Below are positions 1 through 7,198 of a stretch of DNA of 17,258 nt, piece after piece (position 1 is the first letter of the stretch; each line of letters starts with the position of its first letter). The notes under the pieces were generated by a model. The model did not search any database, had not been told where the DNA came from, and saw only the letters and a program-made list of their open reading frames with translations. Both the position numbers and the translations under genes were made by a program. The stretch lies in assembly GCA_014238345.1 (NCBI GenBank), contig JABABF010000143.1:1-17258 (forward strand), given 5' to 3'. Source of the DNA: Gammaproteobacteria bacterium. GTDB taxonomy: Bacteria > Pseudomonadota > Gammaproteobacteria > JABABF01.

Positions 1-2
1 GG

Positions 3-1535
3 TTGCTTGAGCGAGCCAGGAGCGAGCGTCAGCGGGCATTGGCGGGCCTGGGAACTGAGGATTTAAGTGAGCTGCGCGAAGCGGTGCCGACCCTGTTTGC
101 CGGGTTGTCTGACAGCTACTACCTGCATCGGGGCGATGATCTGTCCGCACAACAGCACACGGCGGAGCTGCTGGCTCTGTTGGCGCAGATCGACGAGGAA
201 GCAATGGCCAGCGCACTGTTATGGCTCGCTCAGCTGGCTGACACCGCCCCCTTGCAGCGCCTCGCCACTGCATTGGCAGATGCCGAGCCGTTGCGCGAAG
301 CCGTACCGGGCGCGTCTGGTGAGCTGCTGTATGTCGCCACCACCAGCGCTGGTCGTATTGTCGTTGGCGGGCGCGCTGAGAACCGCTATACCGGGCGCTT
401 TGCCTTAGTTATCGATTTGGGTGGAGACGATGTCTACCTGCATCAAGTTGGGCGGGTGGACGGTGAGCAAGCCCTCTCTGCCATCATCGATTTAGCGGGA
501 GATGACGAGTACAGTGCCACCGCCGATTTTGCTCAGGCGGGAGCGTTGCTGGGGGTGGCTTTGGTGTTGGACTTAGCAGGTAACGACCGCTACTTGGCGG
601 CGCGTTTTGCCCAAGGGGCTACGGTTGGCGGCGGAGCCCTGCTCATCGATTGGGCGGGAGACGATGAGTACAGCGGCCAAGAGCAGCTGCAGGGTGCGGC
701 CTTTTTCGGCCTCGCCGCCCTGATCGACGGCGGCGGTGACGACCGCTATCACGGTGACCAGTTTGCCCAGGGCGTGGGCGGTCCCCGCGCCGTTGGCCTG
801 TTGTTGGACAAAGCGGGTGATGACCACTATTTTTGCGGCGGTCGCGAACTCAGTTCCTACGGCACGGGCGGGATATTTCGGGGCTCTGGCCAGGGCTTGG
901 GCATCGGCTTGCGCTTTCACGCAGCGGGTGGCATCGGTCTGCTACAGGACGAAGGGGGGAGTGACCATTTTCAGGCGGGCAACTTTGCTCAGGGTACAGG
1001 CTATTACTACGCCTTGGGGGCATTGCTCCAAGGCGGCGATGAGGACGACAGTTACACGGCTTCTCGCTATGGTCAGGGGAGCGCCGCCCACGATGCGCTG
1101 GGAGCCATGCTTGAGGACGGCGGCGACGACAGCTATCGCTCCACTTTTGCTGGTGTAGTGCAGGCCGCCGCCTGGGATCACAGCGCGGCGTTATTCATCG
1201 ATCGCCGTGGCGATGACCGCTATGGTCGCCGACCCCTACATTTCTCTCAAGGGGCGGCTGCCGTGGGGAGTGTGGCGCTATTCATTGATGGAGATGGAGC
1301 CGACAGCTACCAAAATCGCACCGCACGGCGTGGCATCAGCGATCAAGATAACCCCAGTTTTGGTTTTTTTGCTGACTTAGGCGCAGCGCAGGATCGCTAT
1401 CTAGGCTTTGAGCCGCCGCCTTCCGCACCGGCCATCGTGCGCGGCACGGGTCGCCACACACTGTGGCTGGATGCAGCAGCGGAGATCACCGCGCTAGAAG
1501 CCTCGCCCGAGCGCTGGTTGTTGCGGGATGAATGA
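3..1535 (+). CDS. GDDxY-repeat solenoid protein, function unknown (5' partial)
   Basis: The frame is open to the left edge, so the N-terminus and any signal peptide lie outside the window; the TTG at 3 is only the first possible start codon visible. The 510 visible residues have two parts. Residues 1-110 look helical (Leu/Ala/Glu-rich). From about residue 133 to 466 a unit of 25-30 residues recurs about twelve times, with a hydrophobic strand, Asp, two small residues, then G-D-D-x-Y, and often F-A-Q-G a few residues later. Tyr (or Phe) positions are 145, 170, 197, 223, 249, 276, 323, 351, 378, 407, 436 and 466. The regular period suggests a beta-solenoid or beta-helix with a ladder of acidic residues that could bind cations; this is inference. 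It is not the RTX nonapeptide. I do not recognise a named family. No same-strand neighbour follows; argG lies opposite after a 504-bp gap. Confidence 0.85.
   Translation: MLERARSERQRALAGLGTEDLSELREAVPTLFAGLSDSYYLHRGDDLSAQQHTAELLALLAQIDEEAMASALLWLAQLADTAPLQRLATALADAEPLREAVPGASGELLYVATTSAGRIVVGGRAENRYTGRFALVIDLGGDDVYLHQVGRVDGEQALSAIIDLAGDDEYSATADFAQAGALLGVALVLDLAGNDRYLAARFAQGATVGGGALLIDWAGDDEYSGQEQLQGAAFFGLAALIDGGGDDRYHGDQFAQGVGGPRAVGLLLDKAGDDHYFCGGRELSSYGTGGIFRGSGQGLGIGLRFHAAGGIGLLQDEGGSDHFQAGNFAQGTGYYYALGALLQGGDEDDSYTASRYGQGSAAHDALGAMLEDGGDDSYRSTFAGVVQAAAWDHSAALFIDRRGDDRYGRRPLHFSQGAAAVGSVALFIDGDGADSYQNRTARRGISDQDNPSFGFFADLGAAQDRYLGFEPPPSAPAIVRGTGRHTLWLDAAAEITALEASPERWLLRDE
399..1400 (+). repeat. 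Tandem protein-level repeat, about 12 GDDxY units
   Basis: Codons 133-466 of the first gene encode the repeat array. Intervals between successive Tyr/Phe anchors are 25, 27, 26, 26, 27, 47, 28, 27, 29, 29 and 30 residues. The 47-residue step holds a Gly/Ser/Tyr-rich insert, or one unit that has lost its motif. The first units are the most regular; later ones drift (G-S-D-H-F, D-E-D-D-S-Y, D-G-A-D-S-Y, A-A-Q-D-R-Y). At the DNA level the units are diverged, so this is an old repeat array rather than a recent tandem duplication. Confidence 0.85.
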
Positions 1536-2039
1536 CATGCTAGATAGCGCAGTCGCTAGATTACTAACACTAGTTAGGGATCCGGAAGAGGATTCGAACC
1601 TCTATCTTACATGCAAGAAATGACCTCGCGCACCTCCACTTGACCGGAGGACGATCCGACCGAAGGGCGATCCTAGCCTATTCCTTTAGTAACATGTATG
1701 CCTTATCCAAAGACCATCCGGACGATTCACTTATGACCTACTAGATTAAAAATGTAGGACATCAGTGTAACCGAAGAAATAAATTCTAATCCTACTTACT
1801 ATACGGTTCTCGTAGCCTGTACTAGTATCAGTATGCTTATCTTTAGTTGTAATACCAAAAATTTCTGTATAAGGAATGAAATTCGTTACGACAAATTGTT
1901 AAAACTTGTTAGGCAAAGTCTGCAAGAAGTGCTCTCTAGCTACCATCAGTTGAAGATTCCACACTGAATATCGCAGGCTTGCAATGCATTATTTATCTGT
2001 TGTTTGCCTTGATCGGTCAATACAGCAGACTTCCCTTAT
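1536..2039. other. AT-rich 504-bp intergenic gap between two convergent genes
   Basis: No convincing protein-coding frame is seen on either strand. The gap is clearly AT-richer than the genes on each side. It holds two small perfect hairpins just after the first gene (TAGCG/CGCTA at 1545-1558 and CTAAC/GTTAG at 1564-1577), the tRNA-like fold listed separately, and an 8-bp inverted repeat AAGTCTGC (1916-1923) / GCAGACTT (2025-2032) near the end of argG. Neither small hairpin is followed by a T-run, so I do not call them intrinsic terminators. The gap before nrdA is also AT-rich, so base composition alone does not mark this one as foreign. Confidence 0.7.
1578..1657 (-). ncRNA. tRNA-like cloverleaf, probably a decayed tRNA or structured RNA
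   Basis: Read on the minus strand, 1603-1587 is a perfect tRNA T-arm: a 5-bp stem AGAGG/CCTCT closing the canonical loop TTCGAAT. Upstream of it are a 4-bp arm TCTT/AAGA (1618-1605) and a 5-bp arm CCTCC/GGAGG with an 8-nt loop (1650-1633). The whole can be closed by GGATC (1657-1653) pairing with GATCC (1582-1578), giving about 80 nt. It departs from a normal tRNA: the closing stem is 5 bp, the middle loop is 6 nt, spacing between arms is wrong (14 nt and 1 nt), and the 3' end reads CTA rather than CCA. No anticodon can be assigned. It may be a tRNA pseudogene, a tRNA-like RNA downstream of argG, or chance. Confidence 0.25.
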
Positions 2040-3254
2040 TCAATCTCCCTGCCGCGCCGCCGCCCGCAGGCGCAGTCTGGACAGCTGAATGAAGCCGCTG
2101 GCATCGCGTTGGTTGTAGCCGTCTTGATCATCACCAAAAGTTGCTAAGCGCTTGTCGTAGAGGCTCTGTGGCGAGCGGCGCCCCACCACTTGTACTCCGC
2201 CTCGGTACAGTCGTAGGCGTGCTGTGCCGTTCACCATGGTCTGTGAGTTGTCAATCGCTGCCTGTAGCATGCGTCGCTCTGGCGACCACCAGTAGCCGTT
2301 GTAGATTAATTCAGCGTAGCGCGGCATCAATTCATCCTTTAGATGCGCCGCTTGACGATCTAGTGTCAACGATTCCACCGCACGCCGTGCACGCAGTAAT
2401 AGTGTGCCACCCGGGGTCTCATAGCAACCGCGTGATTTGATGCCCAAGTAGCGGTTTTCCACCAAGTCGACGCGACCGATGCCGTGCTCGCCGCCCAGCT
2501 GGTTGAGGCGCTCTAGCAGGGTGGCGGGTGACAAGGTCTCGTCGTCGATCGCTACCGGGTCGCCGCCTTGGAAATTGACTTCCAATTCCAAGGCCTCTGC
2601 CGGAGCCTCCTCCGGCGCTTTGGTGCGTTGCCACATCTGCGCTGGTGGTGTTTGCCATGGATCCTCCAATTCCCCACCTTCATAGGACACATGCAACAGA
2701 TTGGCATCCATCGAATATGGAGCCTTGCCAGATGGCCGTGCCGCTACGGTGATGTTGTGTTGCGCACAGTACTCCAGCAATTGATCGCGGGAGCGAATCT
2801 GCCATTCGCGCCACGGCGCCACCACGTGCAAATCGGGTGCCAGCGCCGCCACACCCAGCTCGAAGCGGATTTGGTCGTTGCCTTTGCCAGTGGCACCGTG
2901 GGCGATGGCATCGGCTCCTTCAAGACGGGCGATCTCGACTAAGCGGCGGGCGATCAGAGGCCGTGCGATGGCGGTGCCGAGTAGATATTCGCCCTCGTAA
3001 ATGGTGTTGGCGCGCAACATGGGGAACACGAAGTCGCGAACGAATTCTTCGCGCAGATCTTCGATGTAGATGCTGGTCACGCCCATCGATTCAGCTCGGT
3101 GGCGGGCATTTTCGGTTTCCTCACCCTGGCCGATATCAGCGGTGAAGGTGATGACCTCGGCACTGTACTCCTGCTGTAACCAGCGCAGGATCACGGCGGT
3201 ATCTAGGCCGCCAGAATAGGCGAGTACAACTTTGCGTGGGGAGGATGTGGGCAT
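2040..3254 (-). CDS. argG: Argininosuccinate synthase
   Basis: This cytoplasmic enzyme joins citrulline and aspartate using ATP to give argininosuccinate, AMP and PPi, the penultimate step of arginine synthesis. The 404-residue protein has the N-terminal PP-loop A-Y-S-G-G-L-D-T at residues 12-19, then [10 protein letters not shown] and [19 protein letters not shown] follows, then S-M-D-A-N-L-L-H and [16 protein letters not shown]. It is full length for the roughly 400-residue class of ArgG rather than the longer E. coli type. The ATG at 3254 places the PP-loop at the usual distance from the N-terminus; no strong Shine-Dalgarno is visible. It diverges from pyrC across about 100 bp and works in the same pathway as argF and argD in this window. 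No intrinsic terminator is seen after it. Confidence 0.97.
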   Translation of the reverse strand: MPTSSPRKVVLAYSGGLDTAVILRWLQQEYSAEVITFTADIGQGEETENARHRAESMGVTSIYIEDLREEFVRDFVFPMLRANTIYEGEYLLGTAIARPLIARRLVEIARLEGADAIAHGATGKGNDQIRFELGVAALAPDLHVVAPWREWQIRSRDQLLEYCAQHNITVAARPSGKAPYSMDANLLHVSYEGGELEDPWQTPPAQMWQRTKAPEEAPAEALELEVNFQGGDPVAIDDETLSPATLLERLNQLGGEHGIGRVDLVENRYLGIKSRGCYETPGGTLLLRARRAVESLTLDRQAAHLKDELMPRYAELIYNGYWWSPERRMLQAAIDNSQTMVNGTARLRLYRGGVQVVGRRSPQSLYDKRLATFGDDQDGYNQRDASGFIQLSRLRLRAAARQGD

Positions 3255-3303
3255 GGGCTGATGGTGTTTCGACTGGCGGTGCTAAGCGAGGTTGTGGATG
3301 GTT

Positions 3304-3334
3304 GGAGGTGGCGATGATGATAGGTGATATTTGA
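3304..3334 (+). promoter_or_regulatory. Possible pyrC leader: strong Shine-Dalgarno plus six-codon mini-ORF
   Basis: GGAGGT (3304-3309) precedes ATG at 3314 by four bases. The frame reads Met-Met-Ile-Gly-Asp-Ile and stops at TGA 3332-3334, 22 bp before the pyrC ATG. The pyrC ATG has no comparable Shine-Dalgarno. This could be a leader peptide that sets pyrC translation by re-initiation, or a chance match. pyrC in enterobacteria is translationally controlled in its leader by another mechanism, so control at this place would not be surprising, but nothing here proves it. Confidence 0.3.
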
Positions 3335-3356
3335 CTATATGGTAATCTGCCTAGCC

Positions 3357-4397
3357 ATGAGCGATGCTATCCGCCTGATCCGCCCGGACGACTGGCACTT
3401 GCACCTGCGTGATGGCGAGGTGTTATGGCGCACGGTGCCCGATGCCGCCCGCTGTTTTGCTCGTGCCTTGGTGATGCCCAATTTGGAGCCACCTGTGGCG
3501 ACGACGGCTTTGGCTCGCAGCTATCGGGAGCGCATCTTAGAGGTGGCGCACGGCCTTGATTTTGAGCCGCTTATGACACTCTATCTCAGTGAGCAGACCC
3601 CGGTGTCGGAGATTGCCCTCGCCTGCGAGAGCGGTTTGATTCAGGCGGTCAAATGGTATCCCGCTGGCATCACCACCGGTGCCGCTGCGGGTGTGCGCCG
3701 CACAGAGTCTATCTATCCAGTGCTTGAGGCGATGCAGGAGGAAGGGATGATACTGTCGGTGCATGCTGAATCGCCGTTGCCTGAGGTCGATGCTTTTGAT
3801 CGCGAGCAGCATTTTATTGAGCAAGAGCTGAGCTGTGTGCTGCGGGACTTCCCATCGTTACGCATCGTCGTCGAGCATATCTCTACGGCCTGCGCGGTCG
3901 ACTTTGTGCGCACGGGCCCGCCGACGCTGGCTGCCACTATCACGGCGCACCACTTGTTGCACAACCGCAATGCGTTGCTCGGCGGCGACTTGCGAGCACA
4001 CTATTTCTGCCGCCCGCTACTCAAACGCGAGGAAGATCGCTGTGCGCTGGTTGCCGCTGCCACGGGCACTGATCGGAAGTTCTTCCTCGGCACCTATTCC
4101 GCGCCGCACCGGCGCGGCGATAAGGAGTCGGCTTGTGGCTGTGCGGGTTGCTATACCGCCCCAGCGGCACTGGAGCTCTATGCCATCGTATTCGAGCAGG
4201 CGGGGGTACTGGATCGGCTTGAGGATTTCGCCAGCCGTCGTGGTGCTGATTTTTACGGCCTGCCCCAGAACACTAAGTACATGGAATTGCGTCGCCAGCG
4301 CTGGCAGCTGCCGGCCACATTGGACATGGCGGGTGAGGAGCTGGTGCCGTTGGCGGCTGGCGAGGTGTTGGCGTGGCGGGCAGAGCCGCTGGTGTGA
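3357..4397 (+). CDS. pyrC: Dihydroorotase (class II, PyrC-type) with Asp-to-Tyr active-site change
   Basis: Dihydroorotase cyclises carbamoyl aspartate to dihydroorotate, the third step of de novo UMP synthesis. The frame is open from GTG 3324, but ATG 3357 starts M-S-D-A-I-R-L-I-R-P-D-D-W, which matches the usual PyrC N-terminus and gives 346 residues (E. coli 348). Metal and substrate residues are present: H14 and H16 with R18 (H-L-H-L-R-D), N42, the carbamylated-Lys position K99, H136, H174 and H251. The catalytic Asp of the F-L-G-T-D-S-A-P-H motif (E. coli D250) is Tyr here: codon TAT at 4095-4097, residue 247. This Asp is both zinc ligand and general base, so activity is doubtful if the read is correct. 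The rest of the protein is undamaged, including the Cys-rich G-C-A-G-C segment after the motif. It is the first gene of an operon with rnt 17 bp downstream. Confidence 0.95.
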   Translation: MSDAIRLIRPDDWHLHLRDGEVLWRTVPDAARCFARALVMPNLEPPVATTALARSYRERILEVAHGLDFEPLMTLYLSEQTPVSEIALACESGLIQAVKWYPAGITTGAAAGVRRTESIYPVLEAMQEEGMILSVHAESPLPEVDAFDREQHFIEQELSCVLRDFPSLRIVVEHISTACAVDFVRTGPPTLAATITAHHLLHNRNALLGGDLRAHYFCRPLLKREEDRCALVAAATGTDRKFFLGTYSAPHRRGDKESACGCAGCYTAPAALELYAIVFEQAGVLDRLEDFASRRGADFYGLPQNTKYMELRRQRWQLPATLDMAGEELVPLAAGEVLAWRAEPLV

Positions 4398-4414
4398 ACG
4401 GCGAGGAGCCGAGC

Positions 4415-5041
4415 ATGGCGTTGCGTTTTCGCAGTTTTTTACCGATCGCTATTGATGTGGAGACTGGCGGCACTGATCCGCGCCGTCACCCCTTGTTGGA
4501 AATCGCTATGGTGATTATTGGCATGGAGGAAGATGGCTCGTTGGAGGTGCGGGAGACGGTGGCTTTTCCAGTGAGCCCTTTTGACGGAGCCGAGCTGGAT
4601 GCCAGTGCGTTGGCCATCAATGGTATTGATCCGACCGACAACTCACGCGGAGCCAGAGATGAGTTGGAGGTGTTGTCCGAGCTGTTTAGCATCGTGCGGC
4701 GAGCGTTGCGCACCGAGCGCTGTAGCCGAGCGGTATTGGTCGGCCACAACGCGCATTTTGATCACAAATTCATGCTGGCCGCCGTCGAGCGCGCCGGAGT
4801 CAAGCGAAATCCCTTTCACCCATTTTCTGTTTTCGACACCGCCACGTTGGGCGGTCTGGCCGTTGGACAGACGGTGTTGGCGCGTGCCTGTGCCGCTCTC
4901 AACCTCGCCTTTGATGAGCGTGCGGCGCACAGCGCCGACTACGATGCACAGCGTAGCGCCACACTGTTTTGCCATATAGCCAACCAATGGCATCAAGCCT
5001 ATGGTGTTCCTCAACAGTGCGCTCCCAGCGACCATGTTTGA
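4415..5041 (+). CDS. rnt: Ribonuclease T
   Basis: RNase T is a DEDDh 3'-5' exoribonuclease that trims the 3' ends of tRNA, 5S and 23S rRNA and other stable RNAs. The 208-residue protein keeps all catalytic residues: D14 and E16 (I-D-V-E-T), D116 (H-N-A-H-F-D-H), H172 and D177 (A-H-S-A-D-Y-D). It also has the family segments N-G-I-D-P, K-R-N-P-F-H-P-F and G-Q-T-V-L-A-R-A-C. The frame runs up to GTG 4373 inside pyrC, but ATG 4415 has GAGGAG six bases upstream and gives the usual length (E. coli 215), so I prefer it. It lies 17 bp after pyrC and its last 8 bases overlap the next gene. pyrC-rnt adjacency is what I remember from Pseudomonas. Confidence 0.96.
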   Translation: MALRFRSFLPIAIDVETGGTDPRRHPLLEIAMVIIGMEEDGSLEVRETVAFPVSPFDGAELDASALAINGIDPTDNSRGARDELEVLSELFSIVRRALRTERCSRAVLVGHNAHFDHKFMLAAVERAGVKRNPFHPFSVFDTATLGGLAVGQTVLARACAALNLAFDERAAHSADYDAQRSATLFCHIANQWHQAYGVPQQCAPSDHV

Positions 5042-6164
5042 GCGCTGGGCGCTACCGTTCGCACTGTGTGGGCTGTGGTGTGGGTTGGTCATGCCGATGC
5101 TGATCAGCCGGGCGGAGGCTGAGGGCGTCGTGCCAGCACACCATCGTCCCGAGGGTGGCTACCGTAATTTGCGCCAACACGATGCCGACCCGGGGGCGCT
5201 GAATGTTGCTGGGTCGGATTCGCGACGGCGGCTCTGGGACGGAACCAAGGTCTGGTGGCGCGAGCGCAAAAACTTTGCCTCATGGGAGGGGCAGGAGCAG
5301 CTGTTGCCGCGCCATGATGTGGATACTGCGGCACTAGCTACTCCGGGCATGGCACCACAGGTGACTTGGCTCGGGCACTCCACAGTGCTGGTGCAATACC
5401 GTGGAGTTAACTTGCTAACGGATCCAATGTTCTCCGAGCGTTGCTCGCCCGTGCCCTTTCTTGGCCCCAAGCGCACGGCTCCTCCGCCACTTTCGCTGGA
5501 GGAATTGCCGCCGCCACACTTTGTGTTGATCTCACACGACCACTACGATCATCTGGATGTGGCCACAGTGCGTGCCCTCGGCGATCAACCGCTGTGGTTG
5601 GTGCCGCTGGGCATCTCAGAATGGCTACGTAAGGCGGGCATCTCGGCGGATCGCATCGTGGAGCTAGACTGGTGGCAGGAGAGCCGCCATCGTCAGGGCA
5701 TAGCGCAGGTGGTGGCGACTGCAACACCAGCGCAGCATTGGGGTGGGCGCATGCTGATGGATCGTAATCAGCGCTTGTGGAGCTCGTGGCATGTGCGTAT
5801 TGATGACTTCACATTGTGGTTTGGTGGCGATACTGGCTACGATGCATCGCTATTCCAAACGATTGGCCGCCGACTCGCCTCCCCGGATTTGGCACTGATC
5901 CCGATCGGAGCCTATCTGCCGCGCCAATTTATGCGCGCCATGCACGTCGATCCGGCGGATGCCGTCAAAATATTTCAAGATGTTGGAGCCTCCCGTGCGA
6001 TCGGCATCCACTGGGGAACTTTCCAGCTGTCTGCTGAACCCATCGATGCCCCGCCGCGTGATTTGGCAGCAGCGTCGATGGCCGCCGAGCTGCCAGTCGA
6101 TGCTTTCCGCACACTGGCGTTGGGTGAGACTTGGTTACTACCGCTGCCGCCGGGTGTGAATTAG
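5034..6164 (+). CDS. Exported NAPE-PLD/RomA-like metallo-beta-lactamase-fold hydrolase
   Basis: The 376-residue protein belongs to the metallo-beta-lactamase superfamily branch that includes N-acyl-phosphatidylethanolamine phospholipase D and RomA/UlaG-like enzymes. Zinc ligands are visible: S-H-D-H-Y-D-H-L-D gives H168, H170, D172 and H173, with H235 (P-A-Q-H-W-G-G-R), D266 (G-G-D-T-G-Y-D) and H326 (G-I-H-W-G-T). T-W-L-G-H-S-T-V-L-V and L-T-D-P-M-F-S-E-R are typical of this branch. Residues 1-31 look like a signal peptide: M-F-E-R-W, a hydrophobic core, then S-R-A-E-A as a possible cleavage site. A periplasmic or membrane-anchored location is therefore inferred. ATG 5034 overlaps the rnt stop by 8 bases, suggesting translational coupling; ATG 5001 in the same frame would add 11 residues in front of the signal. 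The substrate is unknown; phospholipid cleavage is only a family-based possibility. Confidence 0.88.
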   Translation: MFERWALPFALCGLWCGLVMPMLISRAEAEGVVPAHHRPEGGYRNLRQHDADPGALNVAGSDSRRRLWDGTKVWWRERKNFASWEGQEQLLPRHDVDTAALATPGMAPQVTWLGHSTVLVQYRGVNLLTDPMFSERCSPVPFLGPKRTAPPPLSLEELPPPHFVLISHDHYDHLDVATVRALGDQPLWLVPLGISEWLRKAGISADRIVELDWWQESRHRQGIAQVVATATPAQHWGGRMLMDRNQRLWSSWHVRIDDFTLWFGGDTGYDASLFQTIGRRLASPDLALIPIGAYLPRQFMRAMHVDPADAVKIFQDVGASRAIGIHWGTFQLSAEPIDAPPRDLAAASMAAELPVDAFRTLALGETWLLPLPPGVN

Positions 6165-6210
6165 CGTTTTATCCCGCCCAATGGCGATGGGTGTGTTCTG
6201 GGTGAGGAGC

Positions 6211-6921
6211 CTAGGGTTTCTCAAATAGATCAATGTACTCGGTCTCGGCGCGGGCAGCGGTGCACCACTGCTGTATTGCGGGGTGGCTCAGCACACAGTC
6301 AACCCATGCGCGGCACGGCGCATCCAGCGCCACACCATAGCTATGAAAGCGCAAAGCCACTGGGGCGTACATCGCATCGGCGATACTGAAATCTCCGAAC
6401 AGCCAGTCGCCCTCGCCCCCGTAGTGCTCGCGGCAATGGCTCCAGATGGAGGTGATGCGTTGCACATCGGCGCTAGCTTCTGGGCTGAGTGGCACCGCGC
6501 TTGGCGCGCGGCGGCAGTTCATCGGCAATTGGCGGCGTAGACGGTGGAAGGAGGAGTGCATCTCGGCGGAGATGGAGCGCGCCACCGCACGAGCTGTGCT
6601 CGTGGCTGGCCATGCGGCCAGCTCGGGGTGGCGCTCGGTGAGCTGTTCAAGGATGGCCAGTGAGTCCCAGACCACGAGCGTGCCGTCGCGCCATATGGGC
6701 ACCTTGTGTCCAGAGGGCAGAGCTGCCAGTGCCGCCTTGCCATCGGGGCAGTACAGCGGGATGCGCTCGGTATGAAAATCTATGCCGAAGTGGCGCAGGA
6801 ACAGCCATGGTCGAAGTGACCATGACGCGTAGTTGTAATTGCCGATGACCAGTGTCGGGAGCTCGGTGCCCACAGGGCTAGCCCGTTGCCCCTGAGCTGT
6901 GGCCGTGCATGACGGGGACAT
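6211..6921 (-). CDS. Glutathione S-transferase family protein
   Basis: The protein has an N-terminal thioredoxin-like domain beginning L-P-T-L-V-I-G-N-Y-N-Y-A-S-W-S-L-R-P-W, with the Ser/Trp region typical of this GST group. The K-V-P-I-W and V-V-W-D-S-L-A-I segments bind glutathione in related enzymes. The helical C-terminal domain carries the G-D-F-S-I-A-D capping box. The start is uncertain. ATG 6987 opens the frame, ATG 6921 gives 236 residues, and GTG 6873 gives 220 residues with the domain almost at the N-terminus. None has a well-spaced Shine-Dalgarno; I list 6921, but the residues before about 20 have no family resemblance. It is convergent with the metallohydrolase (46 bp apart) and divergent from the next gene. 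The substrate is unknown. Confidence 0.88.
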   Translation of the reverse strand: MSPSCTATAQGQRASPVGTELPTLVIGNYNYASWSLRPWLFLRHFGIDFHTERIPLYCPDGKAALAALPSGHKVPIWRDGTLVVWDSLAILEQLTERHPELAAWPATSTARAVARSISAEMHSSFHRLRRQLPMNCRRAPSAVPLSPEASADVQRITSIWSHCREHYGGEGDWLFGDFSIADAMYAPVALRFHSYGVALDAPCRAWVDCVLSHPAIQQWCTAARAETEYIDLFEKP

Positions 6922-7198
6922 CCTCTGCGATGCGGCGCAACAGTGCAGTGTTGAGTGCTGGAGCCAGTGGGTGGAATACGGGCTCATCGCGGCCAGTGGT
7001 GCTACTCAGCGCTATATAGTCAAGCATTATTGCGCTGCCCGCCGTACTCCCATCCTGGGGTTTATTGTAGCTACGTTACGGTGTGCGCTCTACCGCCCGC
7101 TCAGTAGCATGGCTACAATGCGATGGTTGGAACTCGTAGCCCAGTGGCGTGGGTTGGTCGATGCCCGCGTCAATTTTAAGTCAAGTCAGGGGATTGCC

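Noticed and set aside
399..1400. Reading the first protein as an RTX toxin.
   Set aside because: The repeat is 25-30 residues with GDDxY, not the nine-residue GGxGxDxUx array, and no secretion signal or toxin domain is seen.
1536..2039. The AT-rich gap as a horizontally acquired island.
   Set aside because: The gap before nrdA is similarly AT-rich, so low GC seems normal for intergenic DNA here; no integrase, terminal repeats or mobile gene is present.
7064..7119. 8-bp inverted repeat ATTGTAGC (7064-7071) / GCTACAAT (7112-7119) upstream of the NTF2-fold gene.
   Set aside because: The arms are 40 bp apart with no other symmetry and no promoter fit, so chance is the simpler reading.
6899..7198. 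In-frame upstream extension of the NTF2-fold gene to GTG 6899.
   Set aside because: The extra 100 residues have no family resemblance, would overlap the GST start, and ATG 7199 has a well-spaced ribosome site and normal family length.
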